The position numbers and the translations under genes are program-made. The notes beneath the pieces are model-generated. The model saw nothing but the letters and a program-made list of their open reading frames with translations, was not told where the DNA came from and searched no databases. From the NCBI GenBank assembly GCA_016186625.1, contig JACPLG010000005.1, positions 1 to 36,953 on the forward strand: DNA of 36,953 nt. Direction: 5' to 3'. This DNA comes from Candidatus Levyibacteriota bacterium. GTDB taxonomy: Bacteria; Patescibacteriota; Microgenomatia; Levybacterales; UBA12049. Shown one piece after another: positions 15,958 through 23,728 of the stretch (position 1 is its first letter; every line of letters begins with the position of its first letter).

Positions 15958-17922
15958 ATGTTTATAAATAGAAAAAAAGAGGCAGGTCAATCTTTGGTAG
16001 AGCTTCTAATAGCAATCGGGCTTGCAACACTTCTTTTACCCGCTCTTATTACAGGTTTAGTAGCCGCAAGAGGAGGACGTGCCCAACAAGAACAAAGACT
16101 TGAGGCAACAGCCTATCTTAGGCAGTCCCAGGAAGCAGTCAGAAGCATTGCTCAGCGAAGTTTTAGCAATATTGCAACAAACGGAACATATTATACTGAA
16201 ATCTCAAACGGACGTTTTGAGCTTGTAGCAGGAACCCAAAGCATAAACGACTATACACTAAGTGTAGTGATTAGTGATGTGTACAGGAATAGCAATGGAG
16301 ATATAGTCTCATCGGGCGGATCCCTTGACCCATCAACTAAAAAAATTGTTTCAACGGTTTCGTGGAACAGCCCTATTGTTTCATCAGTAAGTAATATTTC
16401 TTATTTTACCAGGCATAAAAATGAGGTTTATATTGAAACGACTGTGGATGATTTTACTCCGGGGACGGCAAACCCTGCCACTACAGGCATTTCAATCACA
16501 GATTCGGATGGGGGAGAAATTACACTTAGTGCAGGAAGTGGCGGAGGAGACTGGTGCTCACCGGAATTAATTCTTGCAACTTTTGATTTACCAAAAAACG
16601 GAGTTGCAAATGCCATCTCTGCAATTGAAGGGAAAATCTCAGCTGGCACAGGAGAAAATGCATCGGGAGTTTCTTTTGCAAGCGTTGATGTTACTACCGA
16701 CTACCCACCTGCCCTAACTTTAGAAGCCACGTTTGTCGGATATAAAACAAATGACGTGTTTGGCGAAACAGATTATGCATACTTAGCAACTGATAATAAT
16801 TCCAAGGAGATTGTAATTATTGATCTTAATAATATTGTTAACGGGAAATATCAAGAGGTTGGATATTTCGATGCACCAGGAAATGGGGATGGGGATGCTG
16901 TTTCAACATCAGGTAACTACGGATACATGACTAGCGGGAATAAATTTTATATTTTTGACCTTTCAAGTAAATCAGGTTCAAGAGCAAAAGTAAATACGTC
17001 AGACATTACACTCTCAGGGACTGGGATAAGAATACAAATAATAGGAGGTTTTGCTTATGTGGCAACGAGTGCAAGTGCCAACCAGTTGCAAATAATCGAT
17101 ATTTCAAATTCCCAGGCCCCATCTATTGTAGGCCAGATTTCAGTAAATGGTTTGGGGGGCAAAGATGTTGTGGTAAATACAACTGGAACAAGAGCATATT
17201 TGGTAACTGGTGCGTCAAGTACTCAAGGAGAATTTTTTATCATTGATACGCAAAATAAAAATTCCCCAACACTTGTTGGCGGTGGAGTATATGACACAAA
17301 CGGTATGGATCCCAAGGGAGTAACGGTGGTTACTGGCAACAAAGCTATAGTAGTGGGAACAGGCGGAACAAATCAATACCAGGTAGTAAATATTAATAAT
17401 GAAAGCGCACCTGTTAACTGCGGAAACCTTGTTGTTGCAAGCGGAATCAATGGAGTTTCTTCAGTTCTTCAGTCAAACGGATATGCATATTCATATATTA
17501 TTACCGCAGATAGTACTTCTGAGCTTAAAATAATCCTTGGAGGAGCAGGCTCGGGAAGTAGCTATTCAAGCTCTGGAGTTTTTGAATCGCAAACTTTTGA
17601 CGCAGGAGGCAATGTCACATGGAATAGAATTTCGGCAACCTCTTCTATACCTCAAAACACAACTTTGCAATTTAGAGTAGCTCTGAAAGATAGCATTAGC
17701 AATAGCTGCAGTAGCGTTGTTTTTGATGATTCTGACTTTGTTGGAGAAACAGGAGATCCAAGTTCTTTCTTTCCATTAACGGGCGGGGTCTTAACATTTA
17801 ACGACGATGGGCAAGGCTATGAAAATCCGTCACAATGCATGCGTTATAGAGCATATCTGTCAACATCTGATTCAACTCAGACACCAGTGGTTTATGATGT
17901 AAGTATTAATTATTCCCCGTAG
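15958..17922 (+). CDS. Giant minor pilin with LVIVD-type beta-propeller ectodomain
   Basis: A 654-residue protein with a short prepilin leader: cleavage is expected after Gly10, giving Gln11 at +1 and Glu15 at +5, followed by the helix LLIAIGLATLLLPALITGLVAA. After a small pilin-like domain there is a repeat region from about 255 to 530 with recurring units such as YAYLATDNNSKEIVIIDLNN, FAYVATSASANQLQIIDISN and RAYLVTGASSTQGEFFIIDT, the pattern of LVIVD repeats that form a beta-propeller. A final beta-rich domain follows (about 535-654) with two or three cysteines. Such a bulky head cannot pack in the filament shaft, so it is probably displayed at the tip as an adhesin. Gln at +1 is unusual. 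Confidence 0.75.
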   Translation: MFINRKKEAGQSLVELLIAIGLATLLLPALITGLVAARGGRAQQEQRLEATAYLRQSQEAVRSIAQRSFSNIATNGTYYTEISNGRFELVAGTQSINDYTLSVVISDVYRNSNGDIVSSGGSLDPSTKKIVSTVSWNSPIVSSVSNISYFTRHKNEVYIETTVDDFTPGTANPATTGISITDSDGGEITLSAGSGGGDWCSPELILATFDLPKNGVANAISAIEGKISAGTGENASGVSFASVDVTTDYPPALTLEATFVGYKTNDVFGETDYAYLATDNNSKEIVIIDLNNIVNGKYQEVGYFDAPGNGDGDAVSTSGNYGYMTSGNKFYIFDLSSKSGSRAKVNTSDITLSGTGIRIQIIGGFAYVATSASANQLQIIDISNSQAPSIVGQISVNGLGGKDVVVNTTGTRAYLVTGASSTQGEFFIIDTQNKNSPTLVGGGVYDTNGMDPKGVTVVTGNKAIVVGTGGTNQYQVVNINNESAPVNCGNLVVASGINGVSSVLQSNGYAYSYIITADSTSELKIILGGAGSGSSYSSSGVFESQTFDAGGNVTWNRISATSSIPQNTTLQFRVALKDSISNSCSSVVFDDSDFVGETGDPSSFFPLTGGVLTFNDDGQGYENPSQCMRYRAYLSTSDSTQTPVVYDVSINYSP

Positions 17923-17940
17923 AAAGGGACAAGTATCTTA

Positions 17941-18441
17941 ATGAAAATTTTTAAAATAAACAAAGGCTTTACATTAATAGAATTTATTCTTTATATGGGA
18001 ATTTTTACTATTCTTCTAACTGTTACACTTCAAATGTTTGGATCGATTTTTGATGTTCAGCTTGAATCTGAGGCTCATTCATCCGTAGAGTCTGACGGCA
18101 GATTTATTTTGAGTAGGTTTAGCTATGACATTTCTAGAGCACAAAGTATTTCCGCTCCCGTCTCTTATGGCAGCCCGTCCCCATCACTTTCAATTGTTAT
18201 AAATGGCCAGACTATTACTTATAGTTTGGGAAGTAGTGATTTTCTTCTTCAAAACGAAGGAACTGGGACAATGGATCAGTTAAATAGTGGGGAGACTTCT
18301 GTTTCTGACCTCTCATTTATGCGCCTTGAAGGAGACAGCGGGAAAGATGTAATTCAAATCTTGTTTACTTTAACTTCCGAGACAACAAAAAGATCCGGCA
18401 AAGAAATTAATACTTTTCAAACAACCGCAGGGATGAGATGA
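17941..18441 (+). CDS. Type IV prepilin-like protein (minor pilin, PilW/GspJ-like)
   Basis: A 166-residue protein with leader MKIFKINKG, cleavage after Gly9, Phe10 at +1 and Glu14 at +5 (FTLIEFILYMGIFTILLTVTL). After the assembly helix comes a GspJ/PilW-like pattern with SSVESDGRFILSRFSYDISRA (about 55-74), then a beta-rich C-terminus. It overlaps the next gene by 4 bp (ATGA), so the two products are made together. No cysteines. The GspJ-like label is from the general pattern, not a database match. Confidence 0.78.
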   Translation: MKIFKINKGFTLIEFILYMGIFTILLTVTLQMFGSIFDVQLESEAHSSVESDGRFILSRFSYDISRAQSISAPVSYGSPSPSLSIVINGQTITYSLGSSDFLLQNEGTGTMDQLNSGETSVSDLSFMRLEGDSGKDVIQILFTLTSETTKRSGKEINTFQTTAGMR

Positions 18442-18815
18442 AAAAATTACAAAAAACACAATTAGGTTATGCCGTCCTGACATTACTTTTCTTTATGACT
18501 ATTTCCATGGCAATTGTTACAGGTATTGTTATAGTAGTTCTTAACAACGCCTTGTCCACAAGTAGCCTAGAGCAGGGAACAGTATCTTACTATAGCGCAG
18601 AATCCGGAATTGAAAATGCACTTCTTAGGCTAATTCGTGACCCAAACTACACCGGAGAGAGCCTACAAATTGACGGAGCAACCGTTGGGGTGCAGGTCAG
18701 TAATGGGATAATAACCTCAACTGCCACATTTGAAAAATCCATCAGGAAAATCCAGGTAGATTATGTGTACAATAATAGTGCACTTACAATTACATCATGG
18801 AAGGAGATAAACTAA
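18438..18815 (+). CDS. PilX/GspK-like minor pilin lacking Glu+5
   Basis: A 125-residue protein with leader MKKLQKTQLG, cleavage expected after Gly10, then YAVLTLLFFMTISMAIVTGIVIVVLNNA. The residue at +5 is Thr rather than the near-universal Glu. YYSAESGIENALLRLIRD (about 51-68) is a PilX/GspK-type segment. Loss of Glu+5 is a known property of GspK, the pilin at the pseudopilus tip, so this subunit may cap the filament together with the neighbouring minor pilins. It overlaps the upstream pilin by 4 bp and the downstream gene by 19 bp. Confidence 0.75.
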   Translation: MKKLQKTQLGYAVLTLLFFMTISMAIVTGIVIVVLNNALSTSSLEQGTVSYYSAESGIENALLRLIRDPNYTGESLQIDGATVGVQVSNGIITSTATFEKSIRKIQVDYVYNNSALTITSWKEIN

Positions 18816-19621
18816 AAAAAGGTATTTCAGGTCGGCCAACCGGAGTTTTCTATTTGGAACGCAACAGAGCCTATTTTTACGAAGAGTCATTAGCGTCTCC
18901 GCTTTCTCTGGAACTGTCCGCAGATATTATTAGCGACTTGGAATTAGTTAGCAAAAAAAGCCTTGAAACTGCTATTCAAGCGTTTGTGAGCGCGAATAAA
19001 TTAGCCCCTAAAAATATAGTGATTCTTCTTTCTACAACAGTAACTTTTGATACTGAGTTTGCGGATAATACACTAGAAATTGATAAAAAAATTGAAGAGT
19101 TTTTGGAGCTTGTTCCATTTGAAAACAATGTTAGCAAGCAAACAAAATTTCCTGGAAAAATAAAAATTGTCGCAGCAAATAAAGAGCTGGGGGAAGCTAT
19201 TAAAGAAACCTTTGTTGGCTTAGGATTTGTAGTTGGAGGAATTTACCCTTTATCTTTCTGCCTTGAAGTTATACCCCAGCTTCAAACAAATTTAGATTTA
19301 GGACTTGTGATAAATAAAATTCAAGAAATCCGTCATTTCAACTTGTTATCAGATGTACAATCGTTGGTGGTCTCTCCAAAAAAAGAAAAGAAAGACAACA
19401 GGAGGCTTTATATTTTAGCAGGAGTTTTTGCAATTTTGATGGTTATTCTCCTATTTGTAATTTATAGATTTATAGTTTTACCTCCAAAGCAGCCGAGCGC
19501 TCTTCCGGTCAGCACTCCTGCCCCACAGCCAACTATTTTTGAAGAGCAAGCAAGCCCCTCAGCGCAGTTTCAGACAGAAGGATCTTTATCAACCCCAGCT
19601 GGAAATACGCAAAATTTCTGA
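18797..19621 (+). CDS. PilM/GspL-like pilus assembly protein (tentative)
   Basis: A 274-residue bitopic protein: a soluble N-terminal half (1-195), one membrane helix (about 204-227, RLYILAGVFAILMVILLFVIYRF) and a 45-residue Pro/Ser/Thr-rich tail predicted outside the membrane. The N-terminal half has short strand-helix patterns (NIVILLSTTVTFDTEF; KIKIVAANKELGEAIKETFVGLG) that recall the swapped domain of PilM/GspL actin-like proteins, but no clear ATP-binding motif remains. The position between minor pilins and the pilin gene fits a link between the PilB/PilC motor and the filament. The start at 18797 overlaps the previous gene by 19 bp. Recognition is weak. Confidence 0.45.
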   Translation: MEGDKLKKGISGRPTGVFYLERNRAYFYEESLASPLSLELSADIISDLELVSKKSLETAIQAFVSANKLAPKNIVILLSTTVTFDTEFADNTLEIDKKIEEFLELVPFENNVSKQTKFPGKIKIVAANKELGEAIKETFVGLGFVVGGIYPLSFCLEVIPQLQTNLDLGLVINKIQEIRHFNLLSDVQSLVVSPKKEKKDNRRLYILAGVFAILMVILLFVIYRFIVLPPKQPSALPVSTPAPQPTIFEEQASPSAQFQTEGSLSTPAGNTQNF

Positions 19622-19649
19622 GCCCAGGCAAGGAAACCAAAAATGCCTC

Positions 19650-19679
19650 TTGACAAGTAATTTTTGTTGTGTTTATTAT
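19650..19679 (+). promoter_or_regulatory. Strong promoter of the pilin gene
   Basis: Consensus TTGACA (19650-19655), 18-nt spacer, TATTAT (19674-19679), then 7 nt to the GTG start at 19687. It is the best -35 in the window and lies behind the highly expressed type of pilus gene, separating pilin expression from the upstream machinery. The predicted mRNA is leaderless or nearly so. Confidence 0.75.
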
Positions 19680-19686
19680 TAGTTAA

Positions 19687-20136
19687 GTGAGAAAATTAAC
19701 TGCCCAAAAAGGTTTTACATTAATTGAGCTCCTAGTTGTTATAGGTATCCTCGCAATTTTACTCTCAATCGTTCTTATTGCAATTAATCCTGGAAGGCAG
19801 TTTGGTCAGGCAAATGATACTAAAAGGCGAAGCGCGGTGACACAAATACTTAACGCAGTTGGAGCCTATGCTGCTGAGAATAAAGGCAATCTCCCAACAC
19901 AGATAACAACAACCGCTGCTGAAATAAGTAACACAGGAGCAGACCTTTGCACTGTTTTGGTTCCTGATTACATACCGGCACTTCCCACAGACCCTGTTCT
20001 AAATGCTGCCGATGTTGCTGCTCCATGCCCAACAACATATGCAACAGGTTATAATATTGTCAAAGACGCTAGCAATAGAGTGACCGTAAGCGCTCCAAGT
20101 GCGGAAATAAACACACCTATTGAGATCACAAGATAA
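19687..20136 (+). CDS. Type IV pilin (probable major subunit)
   Basis: A 149-residue prepilin with leader MRKLTAQKG, cleavage after Gly9, Phe10 at +1 and Glu14 at +5, and the textbook helix FTLIELLVVIGILAILLSIVL. The mature protein has GspG/PilA-like features: a conserved helix extending to TKRRSAVTQILNAVGAYAAEN and two cysteines (DLCTVL, about residue 80, and APCPTT, about 105) that probably form the C-terminal disulfide loop. Start is GTG at 19687; a consensus-type promoter directly precedes it. The clean motif, simple domain and own promoter make it the best candidate for the main filament subunit. Confidence 0.88.
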   Translation: MRKLTAQKGFTLIELLVVIGILAILLSIVLIAINPGRQFGQANDTKRRSAVTQILNAVGAYAAENKGNLPTQITTTAAEISNTGADLCTVLVPDYIPALPTDPVLNAADVAAPCPTTYATGYNIVKDASNRVTVSAPSAEINTPIEITR

Positions 20137-20149
20137 CCCAACTTCTTAA

Positions 20150-20371
20150 ATGGCAAAAAAAAGAACCTCTAGCTCCGTAAATATAAGCGCCGCAAACGCA
20201 GTAATTGCTTTCCTTGTTTTATTATTAGCCTTTTCAACCCTTCTACTTTTTAGAAATTACAAAGATACTATCTTGGAATCCGGAAACTTTAATCTCTTTA
20301 TACTGCTTGTAGGTATTGGATTTGGATTATTAATTACCCTACTTTATCTTATTAATTCAAAGGGGAAGTAA
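20150..20371 (+). CDS. Small two-helix membrane protein, unknown
   Basis: A 73-residue protein with a basic N-terminus (MAKKRTSSS), two hydrophobic helices (about 15-34 and 48-67) and a short charged hairpin between them. No family recognised. It begins 13 nt after the pilin stop and is probably cotranscribed with it, so a role in pilus biogenesis is possible but unproven. Confidence 0.55.
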   Translation: MAKKRTSSSVNISAANAVIAFLVLLLAFSTLLLFRNYKDTILESGNFNLFILLVGIGFGLLITLLYLINSKGK

Positions 20372-20395
20372 GACTGCGATTAAAAGCCTCACGAA

Positions 20396-20418
20396 GTTAA
20401 ATCTATTGTTGATTTAAC
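20396..20418. repeat. 8-bp AT-rich hairpin before the glycosyltransferase
   Basis: GTTAAATC (20396-20403), 7-nt loop, GATTTAAC (20411-20418), perfect. It lies 24 nt after the small membrane protein's stop. No T tract follows, so it is at best a weak terminator or a regulatory element for the next gene. Confidence 0.4.
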
Positions 20419-20458
20419 CCTCTTAGCAAAGTACTATAGAGTATTGATTTAAAACTTT

Positions 20459-21178
20459 ATGTATAAAGGAAAAAAAATTTCCATTGTTTTGCCGGAGTTT
20501 AATGAAGAAAAAAATATAGGAAGGGCAATTTCTGATTTTTGGAAACTTAAAATAGTTGATGAAATTATTGTGATTGATAACAATTCGAAAGATAGAACAT
20601 CAGAGTCTGCACTTCGAAATAAAGCAAAAGTTATAAAAGAACATAAACAAGGCTACGGATTTGCACTTCAAAGAGGACTAAGAGAGGCGAAGGGCGATTA
20701 TGTTGTTTTATGTGAGCCTGATGGCACTTTTGTAGCAGCGGATCTTTTAAAGCTTTTAAGCAAAATGGGTGACTATGATATTGTATCCGGAATAAGAACC
20801 AACAAAAAATTTATAAGTAGAAATGCCAATATGGGAGAATTTCTTCGCCTCGGAAATATTTTTGTCGCAAAAATAACCCAGTTTTTATACAGTCCAACAA
20901 CTAATCTTTCAGATTGTGGTTGCACTTTTAAAGTTATAAAAAAAATCAGCTGTTAAAAAGTTACTCCCAAGACTTAGTGTAGGCGAGTCATATTTTTTAG
21001 CCGAGTTTACCGCCCTGTCTCTACTATCTGGCCTAAGCATTTTGAGCTACCCGTTAGATATAGAAAAAGAATAGGTGAGTCTAGGATAACAGGCTCACTT
21101 ATAAAATCAATCATCGTAGGATTGCGAATGTTTAAAATAGTCCTCAAATACAGATTTTTAAAGCAAATTAAGAATTAA
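20459..21178 (+). pseudogene. Family 2 glycosyltransferase broken by two compensating frameshifts
   Basis: The N-terminal 160 residues are a GT2 domain of the dolichyl-phosphate-mannose-synthase type: ISIVLPEFNEEKNIG, IVIDNNSKDRTSE, QGYGFALQRGLREAKGDYVV and the EPDGTF metal/sugar site, then DCGCTFKVIKK. In this frame a TAA stops at 20954. The homologous protein clearly goes on: from 20946 the +1 frame reads SAVKKLLPRLSVGESYFLAEF and on to SILSYP (about 21053), and from 21056 the original frame resumes with RYRKRIGESRITGSLIKSI to a TAA at 21176-21178. So one extra base lies in the A8 run at 20938-20945 and one base is missing near 21051-21055. The full product would be about 239 residues, a normal length. 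Real decay, sequence error or slippage at A8 are all possible. Confidence 0.85.
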
Positions 21179-21223
21179 ATTTATTTTGCTCCCCAAATGG
21201 CATATTCATTTTTGTTAAAAAAA

Positions 21224-23104
21224 TTAAGAAGCACACTGTACACCGTCTTTGTATTCTGGAATTAATTTTCGGCTTCTTAAATCGTCTTCAAACAGTTTAA
21301 TCCATGCGCTGGTAGACCTCTTCCATTCTTCTCGAAAATCAGCCTCAGTGATGCCTGATTGCTCAAGCGCCGCGATCCCGTGAGAAATAGTTCTTTCCAA
21401 GGCAGCTCTGCCTTGTTCAATTTCATATCTTGAGCGGTAAGTTATCAAATCAATCCCGTTCCTTCTGGAAAAATCAAGCCTTGCTCTAATTTCGGTTAGT
21501 GACTGAATTAATAGTTTTCTTCCATCCGCTCTCGATAAGTTAAAAATCCCATACCTTCCTGATAGAGAAATTGCCTCCAAAAGCTCATCAGCTGATCTGG
21601 TGTCATATTCATATTTCTCAACCTCTTCTCCTTCCTTTCCCCAATGTGGATTAACAAAATTGATCCTTAAAGTTCTCCTAACTTGTTCCACAGTTATTCT
21701 TCTATTGATAAGGTCTTGCCTAATTTGTTGGGCAACCACAAAAAGATCCGTAGCAAAATAACTGGTTCCTTGCCCAAATATTTTTCTTACCGAAGGGTCT
21801 TTACTATGCCTATTGATTAAGCTTCTAATTTCCTGCTGAATTCTTTCAGGCCTAATTGTTCCGTTAACCGCAGATCTAACCAAAGTATCAACCACCTCTT
21901 GCCTAATTGGCCCATTTATCTCGATTCTTTCCTCATCAGAAGGAGTGTATCGGCTTTGATATTGAATCGCCGCAGTTTTGCCCAGAGCCGAGGCGTATTC
22001 AGCTGTACGGCTTTCTCTTGTACTTACAGCTCTTTGGTTACCCCAATCAATAGATGCATGTATATCATTAGCTTCGATAAGCCATCTTTCAGCCTTTTGG
22101 GAAAGATTAAGATGCACCCTTCTGTCAAACAATCTCCAAAGAACTTTTCCTTTAAAGTTATTAAATATATTTCCCCTAGACACCTCTGTTTTTAAATATC
22201 CTCTTGCTGCTTCTCTCGCTCTTCTCTTAAGTTCTGACGTGCGGTTGGCAATAACAACCATATATTGTGGTGAAGGTGGGGGCACTTCAGGCCTTGGTAG
22301 TGCAGGAGGAGGTAAAGGTGGGTGTGGGCACCTCTCACGGAGATGTTGGAGAGTTTCTCTGCCAGCGCGTTCGAATTGGCGTCGCAGCCGGTCAAGTAGC
22401 CGTTCGGCCCTTAGACTCGGCGCAGGCGCTGGAGGAGGCTCATGTCTTGGCGGTCTGTGCGGTGGCCGACGAAGCTCAATTGTTCGTTCAGGCCCAGGAG
22501 GTAGACTATGAAGCCAATCCTCTATCGTCTGCCCAGGCGCTTGAGCTTGTCGGGGTCTGGGAGAGGGTTGGGCTCTCTCTTTTGGTGGTACAAATACCCA
22601 ATAATTGTAGACATCACGTTCTGTTCTATAGGGATCGATTGTTAACCCCAGTCTCTCTCTTGTTTGAGAGACATGTGTCTCCACAGAAGTCCATCTTTCT
22701 TCTTTTACAACTTTTGTTGCATCTTTACTGTTTGATTGTACGATCTGTATATCTCTTCTTAATGTCTCTAAGTTCTCGGGAGATAATGGATCTCCTATTA
22801 CACCGTTTGCCCTCTCTCTAGAAAAGACTAAGAGTCTGCCGCTGGGAGGGCCTGGTAGTTTAAATGTTCTATTTGTACTTAGGTTTTTAATGGTTTCACC
22901 ATTTATTTCTCTTGCATCTAGATTAATAAGTTCTCCTAGTAATATCTTTTCTGCAACCATCTGTTCATTAAGCTGGTTGTCTGGGGTATAGAATAAAAGC
23001 CCAGCAAGGCGCAAATAAGAGTCTATAGCCCTCTCTCTTGGGGATCTCTCAATCAACCCAAGTTCGGGCTGGCCTGGGCTTCCTCTTTCTCTCTCAGCAG
23101 TCAT
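21224..23104 (-). CDS. Large Arg/Pro-rich protein of unknown function
   Basis: 626 residues, no family recognised. Three zones can be seen: an N-terminal domain (1-170) with mixed helix/strand and motif-like VYNYWVFVPP; a linker (about 180-285) extremely rich in Pro and Arg (runs such as RRPPHRPPRHEPPPAP and PHPPLPPPALPRPEVPPP) enclosing an amphipathic Arg/Leu helix; and a largely helical C-terminal domain (about 285-626) with RELK-type basic helices, IHASIDWGNQRAVSTRES and ITEADFREEWKRSTSAWIKLFEDD. There is no signal peptide or membrane helix. GC rises markedly over the linker. Its own SD-led promoter is present. The long overlapping plus-strand frames at 21978-22821 are GC-driven shadows. 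Nucleic-acid binding would suit the charge but is only a guess. Confidence 0.8.
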   Translation of the reverse strand: MTAERERGSPGQPELGLIERSPRERAIDSYLRLAGLLFYTPDNQLNEQMVAEKILLGELINLDAREINGETIKNLSTNRTFKLPGPPSGRLLVFSRERANGVIGDPLSPENLETLRRDIQIVQSNSKDATKVVKEERWTSVETHVSQTRERLGLTIDPYRTERDVYNYWVFVPPKERAQPSPRPRQAQAPGQTIEDWLHSLPPGPERTIELRRPPHRPPRHEPPPAPAPSLRAERLLDRLRRQFERAGRETLQHLRERCPHPPLPPPALPRPEVPPPSPQYMVVIANRTSELKRRAREAARGYLKTEVSRGNIFNNFKGKVLWRLFDRRVHLNLSQKAERWLIEANDIHASIDWGNQRAVSTRESRTAEYASALGKTAAIQYQSRYTPSDEERIEINGPIRQEVVDTLVRSAVNGTIRPERIQQEIRSLINRHSKDPSVRKIFGQGTSYFATDLFVVAQQIRQDLINRRITVEQVRRTLRINFVNPHWGKEGEEVEKYEYDTRSADELLEAISLSGRYGIFNLSRADGRKLLIQSLTEIRARLDFSRRNGIDLITYRSRYEIEQGRAALERTISHGIAALEQSGITEADFREEWKRSTSAWIKLFEDDLRSRKLIPEYKDGVQCAS

Positions 23105-23130
23105 AATGTTTTCTTCCTTTTGGAAGTTGT

Positions 23131-23159
23131 ATTATACTGTAATTTACATCCTATAGCAA
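23131..23159 (-). promoter_or_regulatory. Promoter of the 626-residue orphan, with SD-bearing leader
   Basis: On the minus strand: TTGCTA (23159-23154), 17-nt spacer, TATAAT (23136-23131). A leader of about 20 nt follows with AGGAAG before the ATG at 23104. The SD lies in a small hairpin: CTTCC, loop AAAA, GGAAG (23126-23113), which could mask it. Among the promoters in the window this one is distinct in having a real leader. Confidence 0.65.
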
Positions 23160-23227
23160 AAATTTAGAGAAGAATGAAAGCATGTAGATGTACTCAGTTC
23201 AAAAACGAGCATATCTATCCTATAGCA

Positions 23228-23256
23228 TTGACTTTTAGGTAGTTTTGCGGTATAAT
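23228..23256 (+). promoter_or_regulatory. Near-consensus promoter of the 55-residue membrane protein
   Basis: TTGACT (23228-23233), 17-nt spacer, TATAAT (23251-23256). The first ATG in frame is at 23266, 9 nt on, so the leader would be about 3 nt. The TTG at 23245, which would extend the frame, overlaps the -10 box and cannot be the start of this transcript. Confidence 0.75.
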
Positions 23257-23265
23257 GCAGCCTTC

Positions 23266-23433
23266 ATGAAAGATTTTATAGCAATTGCCCAGGCTTTATT
23301 TTGGTTCACTTTATGCGTGGCTGCAGCTTTGTTTCTATTGGTAGCTGCGTTAGTTTACAATGGTTTGATTGTGTTAAAAAAGGGATTTAGCCTCAGAAAG
23401 TTTGAATTTCCCAAGCTTGAAATTGCTAGGTAA
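23266..23433 (+). CDS. Small single-span membrane protein, unknown
   Basis: A 55-residue protein with one long hydrophobic helix (about 5-38) and a basic C-terminal tail (LKKGFSLRKFEFPKLEIAR). The start is chosen at ATG 23266 because a near-consensus promoter ends just before it; an upstream TTG in frame sits within the promoter. Its 3' end overlaps the convergent MGMT-like gene by 8 bp. No family recognised; the good promoter argues that it is a real gene. Confidence 0.6.
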   Translation: MKDFIAIAQALFWFTLCVAAALFLLVAALVYNGLIVLKKGFSLRKFEFPKLEIAR

Positions 23434-23728
23434 AAGAAAATAATTGGGAATCAATTTTTACTTTTGATCCTTCAAATTCAATACCCTCCTGCTCGAGGAG
23501 CTGTTTTTGAACTCCCGGTCCGCCGAAAGCATAGCCGGGCGCAAGCTTGCCATCTCTATTTACCACTCTATGACAGGGTACCGTATTTGGTGTTTTATTT
23601 GAATGCAGCGCGTATCCTACTACCCTAGGATTTCTTATGCCAACAAAACGGGCGACATCTCCGTAGGTTGTGACATATCCTATCGGAATTTTGGCAACTG
23701 CCCTGTAAACTGCTTCAAATGTACTCAT
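23426..23728 (-). CDS. MGMT-family protein, C-terminal domain only
   Basis: A 100-residue protein made only of the DNA-binding and active-site domain of O6-alkylguanine-DNA alkyltransferase: IPIGYVTTYGDVARFVG helix-turn-helix entry, RVVGYALHSN (Arg-finger region) and the alkyl-acceptor motif VPCHRVV with Cys52. Related alkyltransferase-like (ATL) proteins carry Trp at this position; here the acceptor Cys is kept, so it may repair alkylated guanine directly even without the N-terminal domain. It overlaps uppP by 4 bp upstream and a convergent small gene by 8 bp downstream. Confidence 0.9.
   Translation of the reverse strand: MSTFEAVYRAVAKIPIGYVTTYGDVARFVGIRNPRVVGYALHSNKTPNTVPCHRVVNRDGKLAPGYAFGGPGVQKQLLEQEGIEFEGSKVKIDSQLFSFT

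Noticed and set aside
21978-22821. Two long plus-strand open frames (177 and 184 codons) opposite the 626-residue gene
   Set aside because: They lie over the GC-rich Arg/Pro linker, where few stops occur by chance; their translations are low-complexity, have no promoter and no family likeness.
23245-23247. TTG as start of the small membrane protein
   Set aside because: It overlaps the promoter's -10 region; ATG 23266 fits the predicted transcript start.
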